Source: Phycisphaerales bacterium
GTDB taxonomy: Bacteria; Planctomycetota; Phycisphaerae; Phycisphaerales; UBA1924
Assembly (NCBI GenBank): GCA_020847175.1
Contig: JADLCM010000057.1
Span: forward strand, 1 to 64,000
Direction of reading: 5' to 3'
Length of the DNA: 64,000 bases
Each line of letters begins with the position of its first letter. Positions within the stretch are counted from its first letter, which is position 1. The position numbers were made by a program, and so were the translations under genes. Of this stretch, positions 36,225 through 46,155 are shown piece after piece. The notes under the pieces are model-generated. The model had not been told where the DNA came from. It did not search any database and saw nothing but the letters and a program-made list of their open reading frames with translations.

Positions 36225-36692
36225 ATGGAAATCATCAGCAAGAGCGAGAAGGAAACAATCGAGGCCCGCCTTGCAGCGCTGATTCAGAACCGTCCGGTGC
36301 TCGCGACGCGCATCGCCGATGCCCGTGCGCTGGGTGATCTCAAGGAGAACGCGGAGTATCACGCCGCCCGCGAGCTCCAGGGCCTTGAGGAGGCCGAGAT
36401 CAGGCGGCTTGAGGAACGCCTCGCGCGGGCCCAGGTTGTTGACGCGGGGGCGGGCAAGGACGCAGGCGTGGTGTTTCTGGGCTCCACGGTCAAGCTGCGC
36501 GACGAATCCACGGGCGATGAGGAGCTTTACCGGCTCGTGGGCGAAGCATCCACCATGCTCATCGAAGAGTACATTGAGGTCACCGTCAGCAGCCCCATGG
36601 GCGAGGCCCTGATGAAGGCCCGAATCGGCGAAACCGTGCGCGTCCGTGCGCCGCGGGGTGTCAAGGCGTTTGTGATCATTGAAATACTCTGA
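36225..36692 (+). CDS. greA: Transcription elongation factor GreA
   Basis: A 155-residue protein with an N-terminal coiled coil carrying the acidic tip LGDLKENAEYHAARE and a C-terminal FKBP-like domain (GSTVKLRDESTGDEELYRLVG, then SSPMGEALMKARIGETV). GreA enters the RNA polymerase secondary channel and stimulates cleavage of backtracked RNA. GGAGCC precedes the ATG. Confidence 0.95.
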   Translation: MEIISKSEKETIEARLAALIQNRPVLATRIADARALGDLKENAEYHAARELQGLEEAEIRRLEERLARAQVVDAGAGKDAGVVFLGSTVKLRDESTGDEELYRLVGEASTMLIEEYIEVTVSSPMGEALMKARIGETVRVRAPRGVKAFVIIEIL

Positions 36693-36743
36693 GCCTGCGG
36701 GTCACGAGTCCGGCGGCGCCCGTGCGAGGTTGCCTGTCTGGGT

Positions 36744-37592
36744 TCACGCGCCGGCCAGCTCGGGCAGGACCACCGTGAACGATGTGCCCTGGCCGACCTC
36801 CGAGTGGACGTTCAGCCGCCCGGCGTGGGCCTCGATGATGCGCCGGGCGGTGGGCAGCCCCAGGCCGGTGCCGCCGCTCCGGGTGGTGTAGTAGGGCGTA
36901 AAGAGGCTGGCGCGAGTCTCAGGGCTCATGCCGGGGCCGGTGTCCACAACCTGGATCGTGACAATCGGGGAGCGGTCTTCGTCCGTTCCCCGGGCTGTGC
37001 GGAGCATCAGTTCGCGGGGGCGTTCGGGCGACTGCGAGGCCATGGCCTGCACGGCGTTGAGCATCAGGTTGAGAATCGCCTGCTTGAGCTGCCTGGCGTC
37101 GGCGCTGACGAGCGTTCGGCCCTCGGCGAGCATGACGGAGAGGCGTGCGCCCTGGGCCTCCGCCTGCGGGTGAAAGAAGTCGGCGAGTTCAGTGACGATC
37201 TCGTTCACGTCAAGCGGGTGCGGATCGAGCCGGAGTTCACCGGCGTAGCGGAGGAAGTCGTCGAGGATGCCGCGGAGGCGATCGGTTTCACGCCGCAGGG
37301 CGCCGATGCGCCGCGTGAGGCGGCCCTTCTCGTCAGACGGGACGGGCAGTTCATCGACGCCCTCGGCGAGGAGCTGCGCATTGAGGCCGATGGTCGAGAG
37401 CGGGTTCTTGATCTCGTGGGCCAGCCCCCCGGTCATCGCGCCGATCTCGGCCATGCGCTGGGCCGCGGCGGCGCGGCGTTCGGCCACACGGGCGCGCGTC
37501 CAGAAGCGGCGCACCCACCACCACGCGCCCAGGGCTGCGCACGCGGCGCCGAAGAGAATGCCCAGCAGGAACCACTGCACCTGTTCCTCCAC
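36744..37592 (-). CDS. Orphan sensor histidine kinase, NtrB/AtoS-like
   Basis: A 282-residue membrane kinase. One N-terminal helix (WFLLGILFGAACAALGAWWW) is followed directly by the dimerisation helix with H-box GGLAHEIKNPLST, then the ATPase domain with N-box NLMLNAVQAM, G1 DTGPGM and G2 GTGLGLP. There is no sensor domain beyond the helix and no response regulator next to it, so its partner is unknown. The start is GTG at 37592. It converges with greA. Confidence 0.85.
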   Translation of the reverse strand: MEEQVQWFLLGILFGAACAALGAWWWVRRFWTRARVAERRAAAAQRMAEIGAMTGGLAHEIKNPLSTIGLNAQLLAEGVDELPVPSDEKGRLTRRIGALRRETDRLRGILDDFLRYAGELRLDPHPLDVNEIVTELADFFHPQAEAQGARLSVMLAEGRTLVSADARQLKQAILNLMLNAVQAMASQSPERPRELMLRTARGTDEDRSPIVTIQVVDTGPGMSPETRASLFTPYYTTRSGGTGLGLPTARRIIEAHAGRLNVHSEVGQGTSFTVVLPELAGA

Positions 37593-37753
37593 GCCGGGGA
37601 CCGCGCCCTCTCAACTCCTCTCAATCCTTCCGTCGCCTCGGGGCGTTCAGACGCCGCGTTTGTGTCGGAGTCGGATGCATTCTCTCGAAGCGTGAAGGCG
37701 TTGAGCGGTCGGGCGAATTGCTAACCCGCGCGCAGCGCCGGCCCCGCAGCCCT

Positions 37754-39355
37754 CTACCTCGCGACCTCGATGGCCCGCGTCTCGCGGAGCACCGTGACCC
37801 TGATCTCGCCCGGAAAGGTCATTTCCTCGCTCACCCGCCGGGCGATGTCGTGGGCGATGAGATAGGCCTCGTCGTCGCCGACGCGGGCGGCGTCCACCAT
37901 CACCCGCACCTCGCGCCCGGCCTGGATCGCGTACGCCTCGGTGACGCCGGACATGCCCAAGGCGATGTCCTGCAGGTCGTTGAGGCGCTGGATGTAGCGT
38001 TCCATGCTCTCGCGCCGGGCCCCGGGACGGGCGCTGGAGACGGCATCGGCGGCCATGACGATCGGGGTGTAGAAGCTCGTGCTCGGGATGTCCGCGTGGT
38101 GTCCCCCGATCGCGTTGAGCACCGGGTCCTTCTCGCCGTACTGCCGGGCGAAGTCCATGCCGATCTTGGGGTGCCCCCCCTCCATCTCATGGTCCATCGC
38201 CTTGCCGATGTCGTGGAGGAACCCGCAGCGCCGGGCGAGGCGCCCGTCGAGGCCGAGCTGCTCAGCGATGACCTGACAGAAGTACGCCACCTCGATCGAG
38301 TGCCGCAGAACGTTCTGCCCGTAACTCGTGCGGTAGTGGAGCTTGCCCATCGCCTCCGAAACCTTGGGGTGCAGTCCCCGCAGGTTGACCTCGAGCACGG
38401 CGTCCTTCCCGAACTTCTGGATGCGCTCATCCACCTCGCTGCGCACCTTTTCGACGACTTCCTCGATGCGGGCCGGGTGCAGGCGCCCGTCGGCGACGAG
38501 GCGCTGCATCGATTCCACCGCGACCTGCTGGCGGACCTTGTCAAAGCAGGAGATGACGATGACGCCCGGCGTGTCATCGACGATAATGTCAACCCCCGTG
38601 GCCTTCTCGATCGCACGGATGTTTCGTCCCTCGCGTCCGATGATCCTTCCCTTCATGTCATCGGAAGGAATCTCGACCGTGCGGACCGTGCTCTCGCTCG
38701 TGATGTCGCTGGCGTAGCGCTGCACCGCCATCAGCGTGATCTCGCGGGCGCGTTCCTTGGCCTTGGTCTCGGCCTCTTCCTCGATCTTGCGGACCAGCTT
38801 GGCCACCTCGTGCCGCTTCTCCTCCTCGATGCGGGCGAGCAGCCGCTCCGTCGCCTCGGCCGCCGACAGCCCGGCGACTTCGTGCAGCTTGGCCCGCTGC
38901 TGCTCGATCAACTGCCCGACTTCGCCCTCGCGGGCGTTGATCTTCTCTTCGCGCTGGCGGAGCCGTTCCGCCGCGGCCTGGCTCTGCTGCTCGCGCTGGT
39001 GAAGCGACTCCTCCTTGCGGTCAAAGGCATCCTCCCGCTTGGCCAGTCGGCGTTCTGTTTCCCGGAGTTCATTGCGGGCGGCCTCCAGCTCCTTGTCGGC
39101 ACGCTCCTTGCGCTCCATCGCCTCGCGTTCGGCTTCCAGTCGCACCTTCTCGCTGGCGGTGGCGCCGTCGGCCTCGGCCCGCGCCACCACGCCCTTGGCC
39201 TCCTCGCGGGCCTGGGCGATGGTCTTGCCGACGATCGCCTTGCTCCCCAGCACTCCGGCCACGATCCCCGCCGCGAGCGCGAGCACCGCGATGACGATGC
39301 TGATCGCATCGAACGCGCCGAGCGTGAGCATCCCGGGCGGATGGAACGATGGCAT
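37754..39355 (-). CDS. rny: Ribonuclease Y
   Basis: A 533-residue membrane-anchored endoribonuclease that starts mRNA decay. The N-terminal helix is ISIVIAVLALAAGIVAGVL. A long charged coiled coil covers about residues 45-210. A KH domain contains MKGRIIGREGRNIRAIE, and the HD domain carries HDIGKAMDHEMEGGHPKIG with the catalytic His-Asp. Length and order match RNase Y. No good Shine-Dalgarno lies before the ATG at 39355; the Met at codon 9 is an alternative. Confidence 0.95.
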   Translation of the reverse strand: MPSFHPPGMLTLGAFDAISIVIAVLALAAGIVAGVLGSKAIVGKTIAQAREEAKGVVARAEADGATASEKVRLEAEREAMERKERADKELEAARNELRETERRLAKREDAFDRKEESLHQREQQSQAAAERLRQREEKINAREGEVGQLIEQQRAKLHEVAGLSAAEATERLLARIEEEKRHEVAKLVRKIEEEAETKAKERAREITLMAVQRYASDITSESTVRTVEIPSDDMKGRIIGREGRNIRAIEKATGVDIIVDDTPGVIVISCFDKVRQQVAVESMQRLVADGRLHPARIEEVVEKVRSEVDERIQKFGKDAVLEVNLRGLHPKVSEAMGKLHYRTSYGQNVLRHSIEVAYFCQVIAEQLGLDGRLARRCGFLHDIGKAMDHEMEGGHPKIGMDFARQYGEKDPVLNAIGGHHADIPSTSFYTPIVMAADAVSSARPGARRESMERYIQRLNDLQDIALGMSGVTEAYAIQAGREVRVMVDAARVGDDEAYLIAHDIARRVSEEMTFPGEIRVTVLRETRAIEVAR

Positions 39356-39823
39356 GGGTCAACCCCCGCGCCGGAAGTCCGGCCCTTGGCCGCGCGTGCG
39401 GCGGATTGAGCCGAGGGGGGCTTACAGAATCCGCGTTCCCGGGGATACCGTGGGCACGGGCCACGAAACGTGCCTGGCGAGGCCAGAACCGGGGTTCCCG
39501 GGGTCTCGCTGAGCCGACATTTCGCGGGCATAAGCCATCGACGGCATCCTCGCACTCTGCCCCGCGAACGCTCGCGGAGCGTGTGAACGGGCCCGGTAGA
39601 ATCGGGCTCGGATTCTGCAAACCACAACCCGCGCCTCGCCCTCGCTTCACGACGGCAGACGTGACGACTCGCGCGCCCGCAATCGGCGCGCCAACCAACG
39701 AAGTATCGATCCTGACGCGCCCCGCGTCAAGTGGGAAGAGTCTGATGTGCAGGCGAACCGGGTGCCGAGCGCCATCGTCTCGGGGAATGGACGACACCGC
39801 ACACGCTGACCGATGGAGTATCC
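39356..39823. other. Non-coding gap between divergent rny and lipoprotein genes
   Basis: No gene is supported here. CCGCGA and TCGCGG near 39562-39577 can form a short hairpin. The region must hold the promoters of the divergent RNase Y and lipoprotein genes, but no confident -35/-10 elements are visible. Confidence 0.4.
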
Positions 39824-40672
39824 ATGCCTTCGACTCGACTGAGCCGCTTCAACCTTGCGCTGATGTCAATTTGGGCTGCCGTCCCCATTTTGGGTGGGTG
39901 CATCCAGTTAAGGGTGCCGGACGACCGGCCCCGGATCAAGGCCGTGGAAAACTCTGGGCCGTTGAAGGTGATCGCAGGCGGGACTCGGATTACATACCGC
40001 TCCTTGGCCGCAGCGCAGATTACCAACCCGATGGGGGGAGTCGTGGTTGAGGTCGATCCGACGCTGGCGCGCGCGGTGGTCGAAGCGGATGCGTCTTTCC
40101 CACCCGGGCTTCCTGGTGCGGCCCGTGACGCCTACCGCAAGGCCCTGAGCATCACCGCGGTCGGGGAGTTGACCGACTCGCGCGTGGAGCTGATGGTCAA
40201 CCTGGCAATCGCGGAGGGAGTGCAGCCGGTCTACCCGGTGTTGCTTGTCGTTCGAACGCCGAGCTGCGACCAGGCCATCGTCCGCAACGTGCGCGGGGAC
40301 GTGGAGATGGTGGGGGTCTCAGGGGCGATCAACATTCACTCCGGCGTCATCGGGGATGAGCCGGGTGGGAACGTGCGCATCCGGACCGACAGTCCGGTGC
40401 GCGGACCGGTCAAGATCGCGACAACCGGAGGGGAGATCACGCTGTACCTGCCACCCTCGTCCGAGGGCGACTTCACGATGAGCACGCTCGACGGGCGCGT
40501 GAGCGTGATCGCCGGGAGCGCGCGCCTGACGCACGCGCAGCACAAGCCGGGGGAGTGGACGGGCGTGATGAACGGCGGCAAGAACGAGTTTCTCATCGAG
40601 ACCATGAAGGGGAACATCTCGTTGCGGGTCGATCAGGAGAACTGGGCGACCCAGGCCCCGTTCCAGTGGTGA
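39824..40672 (+). CDS. Putative lipoprotein with beta-helix-like (DUF4097-type) repeats
   Basis: A 282-residue exported protein. A hydrophobic leader ends in the lipobox LGGC (cysteine near residue 26), so it should be lipid-anchored. The second half alternates short strands (GDVEMVGVSGAINIHSG, then VRIRTDSPVRGPVKIATTGGE, then FTMSTLDGRVSV) in the manner of DUF4097-like adhesin beta-solenoids. Function is unknown. GGAG lies five bases upstream of the ATG. It precedes smc on the same strand with a gap of about 115 bases. Confidence 0.65.
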   Translation: MPSTRLSRFNLALMSIWAAVPILGGCIQLRVPDDRPRIKAVENSGPLKVIAGGTRITYRSLAAAQITNPMGGVVVEVDPTLARAVVEADASFPPGLPGAARDAYRKALSITAVGELTDSRVELMVNLAIAEGVQPVYPVLLVVRTPSCDQAIVRNVRGDVEMVGVSGAINIHSGVIGDEPGGNVRIRTDSPVRGPVKIATTGGEITLYLPPSSEGDFTMSTLDGRVSVIAGSARLTHAQHKPGEWTGVMNGGKNEFLIETMKGNISLRVDQENWATQAPFQW

Positions 40673-40786
40673 GCGGGTCTGCCCGCGAGTGGCACACGCG
40701 GCCCGGCCCGTGTATTCTGACTCCGTCCGGACATTCCGGGGCCAGGATGGCCCCGCCGGGCGGGTTGGCCGACACGGAGGTTGGTC

Positions 40787-43700
40787 GTGCGATTGTCCAA
40801 ACTCACGCTCTGCGGGTTCAAGTCCTTCGCGGACGAGACGGTGTTCACGTTTGATGACGCCGTGACCGGTATTGTCGGGCCCAACGGGTGCGGCAAGAGC
40901 AATGTCGTCGACGCGATCAAGTGGGTGCTCGGCGAACGGTCGAGCAAGAGCCTTCGGGGCAAGGAGATGTCGGACGTCATCTTCGCGGGCTCAGCGGGTC
41001 GAGCGCCGGCGGGGTTCGCGAGCGTGACACTGACGTTCGAGAATCCGGAACTCAAGGGTGAAGCCGCACATCGGCGAGCCATGTCGGCGCATGGGGGGCC
41101 CGACCGTGCGCGCGTGGGTGAATCAGCCCCGGTCGCCGAGGGGTCGGGGCAGGAGCGAGGAACCCAGGCCGAGCCGGGGGACGACGACGCGAGCCCGCTT
41201 GATGCGGACGCACGCGGCCGCCGGGCCCTGCCGATCGAGGCGGACACGGTGGAGGTTGAGCGCCGCTTATTCCGCGACGGCACCAGCCAGTACCTCATCA
41301 ACCAGCGCCGGGCCCGCCTCCGCGACATCCGCGACCTGTTTCTTGACACCGGGATCGGGGCCGACGCGTACTCGATCATCGAGCAAGGCAAAGTGGACGC
41401 GATGCTGCTGGCCTCGGCCCAGGAGCGGCGCACCATCTTCGAGGAGGCCGCTGGGGTCGCCAAGTACAAGGCGCGCAGGCTCGAGGCGCAGCGCAAGCTT
41501 GAGCGGGCCCAGGCCAACCTCACCGGCACACGCGAACAGCTGGCCAGCACCGAACGGCGCCTGCGCCTGGTGCGTGGGCAGGCGGTGAAGGCGCGGCGGT
41601 TCGTTGAACTCGACCAGGAACTGGCCGGACTTCGCATGGCGTCGGCGTTTGACGCGTACCACGAACTGCGCCGGCGCATTGAGGGGCTGACCTCCAATCT
41701 CGCCGCGCTCGACGAACGCCGGGGTGAAGCGGCACACGGGCTGGCGATCCTGGAGGCGGAGCGCGAGAGTGCCGAGATCGCTCGCGCCGAAGCCTTGAGC
41801 GCCCAGCGATCCCTGCACGAGGCACGCACGCGCCACGAGCACGAGGGAGCGAACGCCCGCCAGCGCCGCGATCTTTCGGTACGGGCCCTGGATGACACGC
41901 GTCGCAGGATGGAGGCCGACCGGGCACGCTGGCACGAACTCGAAAATCGAGAGGCCGCGGTGCGCACGGACCTTGAGGATGCACGGGGGCTTGAAACAGC
42001 CCGCGCGGCGGCGCTGGCGGAGGCCGAGGGCACCCTGGTCTCGGCGGCCGAAGCACGGGCGCGCGCCCAGGAGTCGCTCAATGATGCGCAGGGGCATCTC
42101 TCTCGCCTGCGTGCGGGCATCGCGGATGCGGAACGCGAACGGGCCCGGGCTTCGGCGGGGGCCGAGGAGAGCGGTCGGCGGATCGACGCACTCGACGACC
42201 AGCAGGCCCGTCTCGGGGCGAGGCTGGACCGCCTCCGCGTGGATCGTGACGAGGCGGCGAGCCAGGCGACCAGCGTCGAGACGTTGATCGGCACGGGCAA
42301 GGCTCGAGTTCAGGAGCTCGAAGGTGACCTGGCCGCGGTGGAGAGTGAACTGGCCGGACTGGGCGAGGACCGGCGGGAGAGCGCCCGCCGCCTGAGTGAA
42401 CACGAACAGGCCTTCGCCAGAGCCGACGCACGGCGAGCCACGCTGCACGAGATGGTGGAGTCGCGGATGGGGATCGGGCACGCGGCTGCATCGGTCCTCG
42501 CGGCACGCGATGAGGGGCGTGGCTTCGCGGGCGTGCTGGCCCCGCTGGCGGATGTCATCACGGTGTCACGGGAGCACGCCACCGTGGTGGAAGCCGCGCT
42601 CGGGGCGCGCCTGCGCGGGCTGGTGGTGCCCGCGATGACGGACGTGCCCGATCGTGCCGAACTCGACGGGTTGCCGGGCCGGGTGGTGTTTCTGCCCCTG
42701 AAGGCGCCGGGCGAGCTCGAGTGCAGCGGCAGCACGGAACCGCCCGCCCTGCCGCCCGGCGTTGAGCGCGTCGCGGCGCGCGTTGCGGTGAGGCGCGAAG
42801 CGGGCGAAGTGCTCTCCGAGGCCCTGCCGGGGCTGCTGGAACGACTGCTCCGAAGCACGTTCACCGCGCCGTCGCTCGATGCAGCGCTGTTGCTGAGCGC
42901 GGGGCCGCTCGCGGGCGCAAGGTTCGTCACGCCCGCGGGGCTCGTGGTCGAGCCCGACGGGTCGATCGCGGCGGGGCCCGAGACCGCCGAAGATGCCGGG
43001 GCGGGATTGCTGGCGCGCCGGAGCGAACTGGATGAACTTCAAGGCTCGCTCGCCGGCACGCGCTCCGTGATCGAGGCCGGGCGCGCGGCCCTGGACATGG
43101 TCGATGCACGCGCCGCGGCACTGGCGGCGCGCCGGGGTGAGCTCGCCTCGGCACTCGGCCAGTCCCAGCGGGATCTCGTCGTGAATCAGACCCGCGCCGA
43201 GCGGCTGGGTGTGGACGCTGCGCGCCTGGCGCGGGACATCGAGGCCGTTCAGGGCGAAGCCCAGGGCCTGACCCAGCGCCGCGCGCAGGCGCACGCGGAC
43301 CGCGAGACCATGAAGGCGAAGGCCGAGGCGATGCGGGCACGCGCGACCGAGCTCGCGGAAGCGCTGGCGGCCGTGGAGGGGGAGGTGCAATCGCTGCGCC
43401 AGGCCTCCGAGGGCGCCGCGGAGCGGCTGACCGGCGCGAAGGTTGCGGTCGGCACGCTGGGCGAACAACTCGCTGCGGCGCGGCGCGAACGGGCGGCGCT
43501 GACCGGGGCGCTCGACCATGCGCAGCGCCAGCGCGCGGAGGTCGCGCAGCAGATGGAGCGGGCTGAAGCGCGCCAGGCTGAACTGGAGCTGGAGATCACA
43601 CAGGCAGATGCGGTCGCGGCGCGGGCCGAGACGGCCCTGGCGGCGCTGGTTGGCGAGATCGACCGGGCGCACGCGGCGCTCGCGGAATCCGGCGCGCGCG

Positions 43701-45109
43701 TGGAAGAGGTCGCGTCGCGCCTGCACGCGGCTCGTGAGCACGCGGCCCACCTCGACCGCGACTGGCAGAGCGTTGAGATCTCGCGGCGCGAGGCCGAGGC
43801 CAGGCGCGAATCGCTGGAGGAACGCACGCAGGAAGACCTGCGTCTTGACCTCGCCTTTGAGTACGCGGACTACCGGGCGCTCATCGACGCCGGCGTGGAG
43901 CCCGTCTCTCACGAGGCCGCGCAGGCGCCCATCGCGGCGCTGCGCGAGGAGATTCGGGCCCTGGGCAACGTCAATCTCGACTCCATCGACGAAGAGCAGA
44001 CGCTCGCCCAGCGCAACGACGAGCTCATCCGTCAGGTCGCCGACATCGATGCAGCGGTCACGCAGCTCACCGATCTCATCGCCCGGCTCAACGAGGTCAG
44101 CCGCACGCTCTTCGAGGACACGTTCACGCGGATCCAGGAGGAGTTCGCCGGCCCGAACGGGATGTTCCGCAAGCTCTTCGGCGGCGGGCGGGCCGAGCTC
44201 CGTCTCGCGGGGCTTGTCAAAGAGGTGCAGCGGCCCGACGGCACAACCGAGAAGGTGGAGACGGAGGAGACCGACGTGCTCGAGAGCGGCATCGAGGTGC
44301 TGGCGAAGCCCCCGGGCAAGGAGCCCCGCGCCATCAGCCAGCTCTCAGGCGGCGAAAAGACCATGACCGCCGTGGCGCTTCTGCTCTCGATCTTCCGCTC
44401 GCGCCCGAGTTGCTTCTGCGTCCTCGACGAGGTTGACGCAGCGCTCGATGAGGCCAACGTAGAACGCTATACCCGCGTGATCCGCCAGTTCACCGACCTC
44501 TCGCACTTCATCGTCATCACCCACAACAAGCGCACCATGTCCGCGGCGGACCGGCTGTACGGGGTGACGATGCAGGAGCGAGGGGTTTCGACGCGCGTGA
44601 GCGTGAAGTTCGAGCATGTCGGGGAAGGGGGCGCGATCCGGGGGAGCACCCATGAGGCCGAGGCGGACCGCGATCCTCCGGTGGGTGCAGAGCGGTCGGC
44701 CGCGCGTGATCTCGGAGGCGAATCGGTCATGATGCCTGATGAGGGCGCCCGGGCGCGCGGGCCTCGGCCGCGCCGCGGGCGGGTTCCGACTCCCGCAGCG
44801 CCGGTCGAGGTGCTGCTCACGCCCGCAAATGAGCCTGAGCCGGCCATCGCCTCCCCCGCCGAGGCGCGCTTGGATGACGCAGCGAAGTCCCCCCACGCCG
44901 AAGAGCGCGCCGCGGCTGCCGAGCAGGCGCCGTCCGCCCGATCGGGCAGCGAAGTCACGTCGCTGCCGCCGGGTGAACCGGCGCGCCGACGCCCGGTCAC
45001 CATGGGGTGGCCGGGGCAGTCTCCAAGCACAAAACTCCGCGCGGCGCTCTCCGGGCTCGGGGCGCCGGTGGGCAACGACGTGCCGACGGACAACGCGCCG
45101 TCGAACTGA
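40787..45109 (+). CDS. smc: Chromosome segregation protein SMC
   Basis: A 1440-residue condensin ATPase. The N-terminal head has Walker A GPNGCGKSN. Coiled-coil arms flank a hinge (about residues 555-730). The C-terminal head has the signature LSGGEKTM and Walker B CVLDEVDAALDEANV. Two features are unusual: an insertion of about 60 hydrophilic residues in the N-terminal head between TFENPEL and VEVERRLFRDG, and a disordered tail of about 150 residues after the head. The GTG at 40787 was chosen over the TTG at 40781 because GGAGG (40776-40780) is then six bases away and the protein starts RLSKLTLCGFKSF as usual. Confidence 0.95.
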   Translation: MRLSKLTLCGFKSFADETVFTFDDAVTGIVGPNGCGKSNVVDAIKWVLGERSSKSLRGKEMSDVIFAGSAGRAPAGFASVTLTFENPELKGEAAHRRAMSAHGGPDRARVGESAPVAEGSGQERGTQAEPGDDDASPLDADARGRRALPIEADTVEVERRLFRDGTSQYLINQRRARLRDIRDLFLDTGIGADAYSIIEQGKVDAMLLASAQERRTIFEEAAGVAKYKARRLEAQRKLERAQANLTGTREQLASTERRLRLVRGQAVKARRFVELDQELAGLRMASAFDAYHELRRRIEGLTSNLAALDERRGEAAHGLAILEAERESAEIARAEALSAQRSLHEARTRHEHEGANARQRRDLSVRALDDTRRRMEADRARWHELENREAAVRTDLEDARGLETARAAALAEAEGTLVSAAEARARAQESLNDAQGHLSRLRAGIADAERERARASAGAEESGRRIDALDDQQARLGARLDRLRVDRDEAASQATSVETLIGTGKARVQELEGDLAAVESELAGLGEDRRESARRLSEHEQAFARADARRATLHEMVESRMGIGHAAASVLAARDEGRGFAGVLAPLADVITVSREHATVVEAALGARLRGLVVPAMTDVPDRAELDGLPGRVVFLPLKAPGELECSGSTEPPALPPGVERVAARVAVRREAGEVLSEALPGLLERLLRSTFTAPSLDAALLLSAGPLAGARFVTPAGLVVEPDGSIAAGPETAEDAGAGLLARRSELDELQGSLAGTRSVIEAGRAALDMVDARAAALAARRGELASALGQSQRDLVVNQTRAERLGVDAARLARDIEAVQGEAQGLTQRRAQAHADRETMKAKAEAMRARATELAEALAAVEGEVQSLRQASEGAAERLTGAKVAVGTLGEQLAAARRERAALTGALDHAQRQRAEVAQQMERAEARQAELELEITQADAVAARAETALAALVGEIDRAHAALAESGARVEEVASRLHAAREHAAHLDRDWQSVEISRREAEARRESLEERTQEDLRLDLAFEYADYRALIDAGVEPVSHEAAQAPIAALREEIRALGNVNLDSIDEEQTLAQRNDELIRQVADIDAAVTQLTDLIARLNEVSRTLFEDTFTRIQEEFAGPNGMFRKLFGGGRAELRLAGLVKEVQRPDGTTEKVETEETDVLESGIEVLAKPPGKEPRAISQLSGGEKTMTAVALLLSIFRSRPSCFCVLDEVDAALDEANVERYTRVIRQFTDLSHFIVITHNKRTMSAADRLYGVTMQERGVSTRVSVKFEHVGEGGAIRGSTHEAEADRDPPVGAERSAARDLGGESVMMPDEGARARGPRPRRGRVPTPAAPVEVLLTPANEPEPAIASPAEARLDDAAKSPHAEERAAAAEQAPSARSGSEVTSLPPGEPARRRPVTMGWPGQSPSTKLRAALSGLGAPVGNDVPTDNAPSN

Positions 45110-45177
45110 CGCCTGGTTCGGTGCCTCGCGTCGGCGGGTCGCCCGCGGGTTGCGGTGCGCCTCTTCAGACCGTGTGC

Positions 45178-46155
45178 TCAACCCTCGATGCGTTCGGGAT
45201 CCTGCACAGTTCCCACGAGGTCTTCGAGCTTCGCAGCCCCCCGGCGAATCGCCCACCGGCGGAGGCCGCCGGGTACCCGGGCGGCCCGTTTCGGATTGAC
45301 GAACAGGGCTGTGCCCATCTGCACGGCGCTGGCGCCGGCGAGAATGAATGCCGCCGCGTCGCGCCACCCGAGCACGCCCCCGGCCCCGATGATGGGCACC
45401 GCCCGCTCGCGCGCAACCTGGCGAGAGACGATGTGCACGAGGCGCAGGGCGATGGGGTGCAGTGCGGGGCCCGAGAGCCCGCCGAATCGGTTGGAGAGTC
45501 GGACCCGGCCTTGCTTCACGTCGATCGCCATGGCGGGGATGGTGTTGGAAATGGTCAGGGCGTCAGCGCCCGGGCGGCCGTTCGGGCCCGCTGGTCGGCC
45601 CGCGCCGTCGAGGGCCGCGCAGGCCACTTCGACAATGCCCGGCAGCCCGACCGCGATGGGGCTGAGCTTGACGACCAGGGGCAGGGGCACGGCGTCGCGC
45701 ACCGCGCCGACCAGTTCGCGCAGCGCGCCGGGGTCAACGCCGAACTCGGTGCCCCCGTGGACATTGGGGCACGAGACGTTGAGCTCGATCGCCGCGAGCC
45801 CCGGCACGGTGGCCATGGCGCGGGCAACCTCGACATACTCCGAAACGGCGAACCCCGCGACCGATCCGAACACGGCGCACGGCACATCGCGCACGCGCGG
45901 CCCGACATCGCGCACGAACGCCTCGATGCCCATGTTCGCCAGCCCGATCGCGTTGAGCATCCCCGCGCGTTCGGGCAGGATGCGCCATGTCGGGTTTCCT
46001 GCGCGCGGCTCGCGCGTGATGCTCTTGGTGACGACGCCGCCGATACGCGACAGGTTGACCAGGTCACCCGCCTCGTCGAGTGTGCCCGCGGTGCCGGCGG
46101 CAAGAATCACCGGGTTGCGCAGCGTGATGCCGGCGAGGTTGACGGAGAGGTCCAC
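45178..46155 (-). CDS. pyrD: Dihydroorotate dehydrogenase, class 1B type
   Basis: A 325-residue FMN barrel that oxidises dihydroorotate to orotate in pyrimidine synthesis. It begins LSVNLAGITLRNPVILAAG, has VTKSITREPRAGNP, the catalytic cysteine in ELNVSCPN, and the phosphate-binding IIGAGGV and AGASAVQMGTAL. The cysteine base is characteristic of class 1 enzymes. No pyrK gene is next to it. The start is GTG at 46155. It converges with smc. Confidence 0.93.
   Translation of the reverse strand: MDLSVNLAGITLRNPVILAAGTAGTLDEAGDLVNLSRIGGVVTKSITREPRAGNPTWRILPERAGMLNAIGLANMGIEAFVRDVGPRVRDVPCAVFGSVAGFAVSEYVEVARAMATVPGLAAIELNVSCPNVHGGTEFGVDPGALRELVGAVRDAVPLPLVVKLSPIAVGLPGIVEVACAALDGAGRPAGPNGRPGADALTISNTIPAMAIDVKQGRVRLSNRFGGLSGPALHPIALRLVHIVSRQVARERAVPIIGAGGVLGWRDAAAFILAGASAVQMGTALFVNPKRAARVPGGLRRWAIRRGAAKLEDLVGTVQDPERIEG

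Noticed and set aside
37718..39409. A 563-codon frame antisense to RNase Y
   Set aside because: Shadow of the rny coiled coil and HD region; leucine/alanine-rich only because of reverse complement codons.
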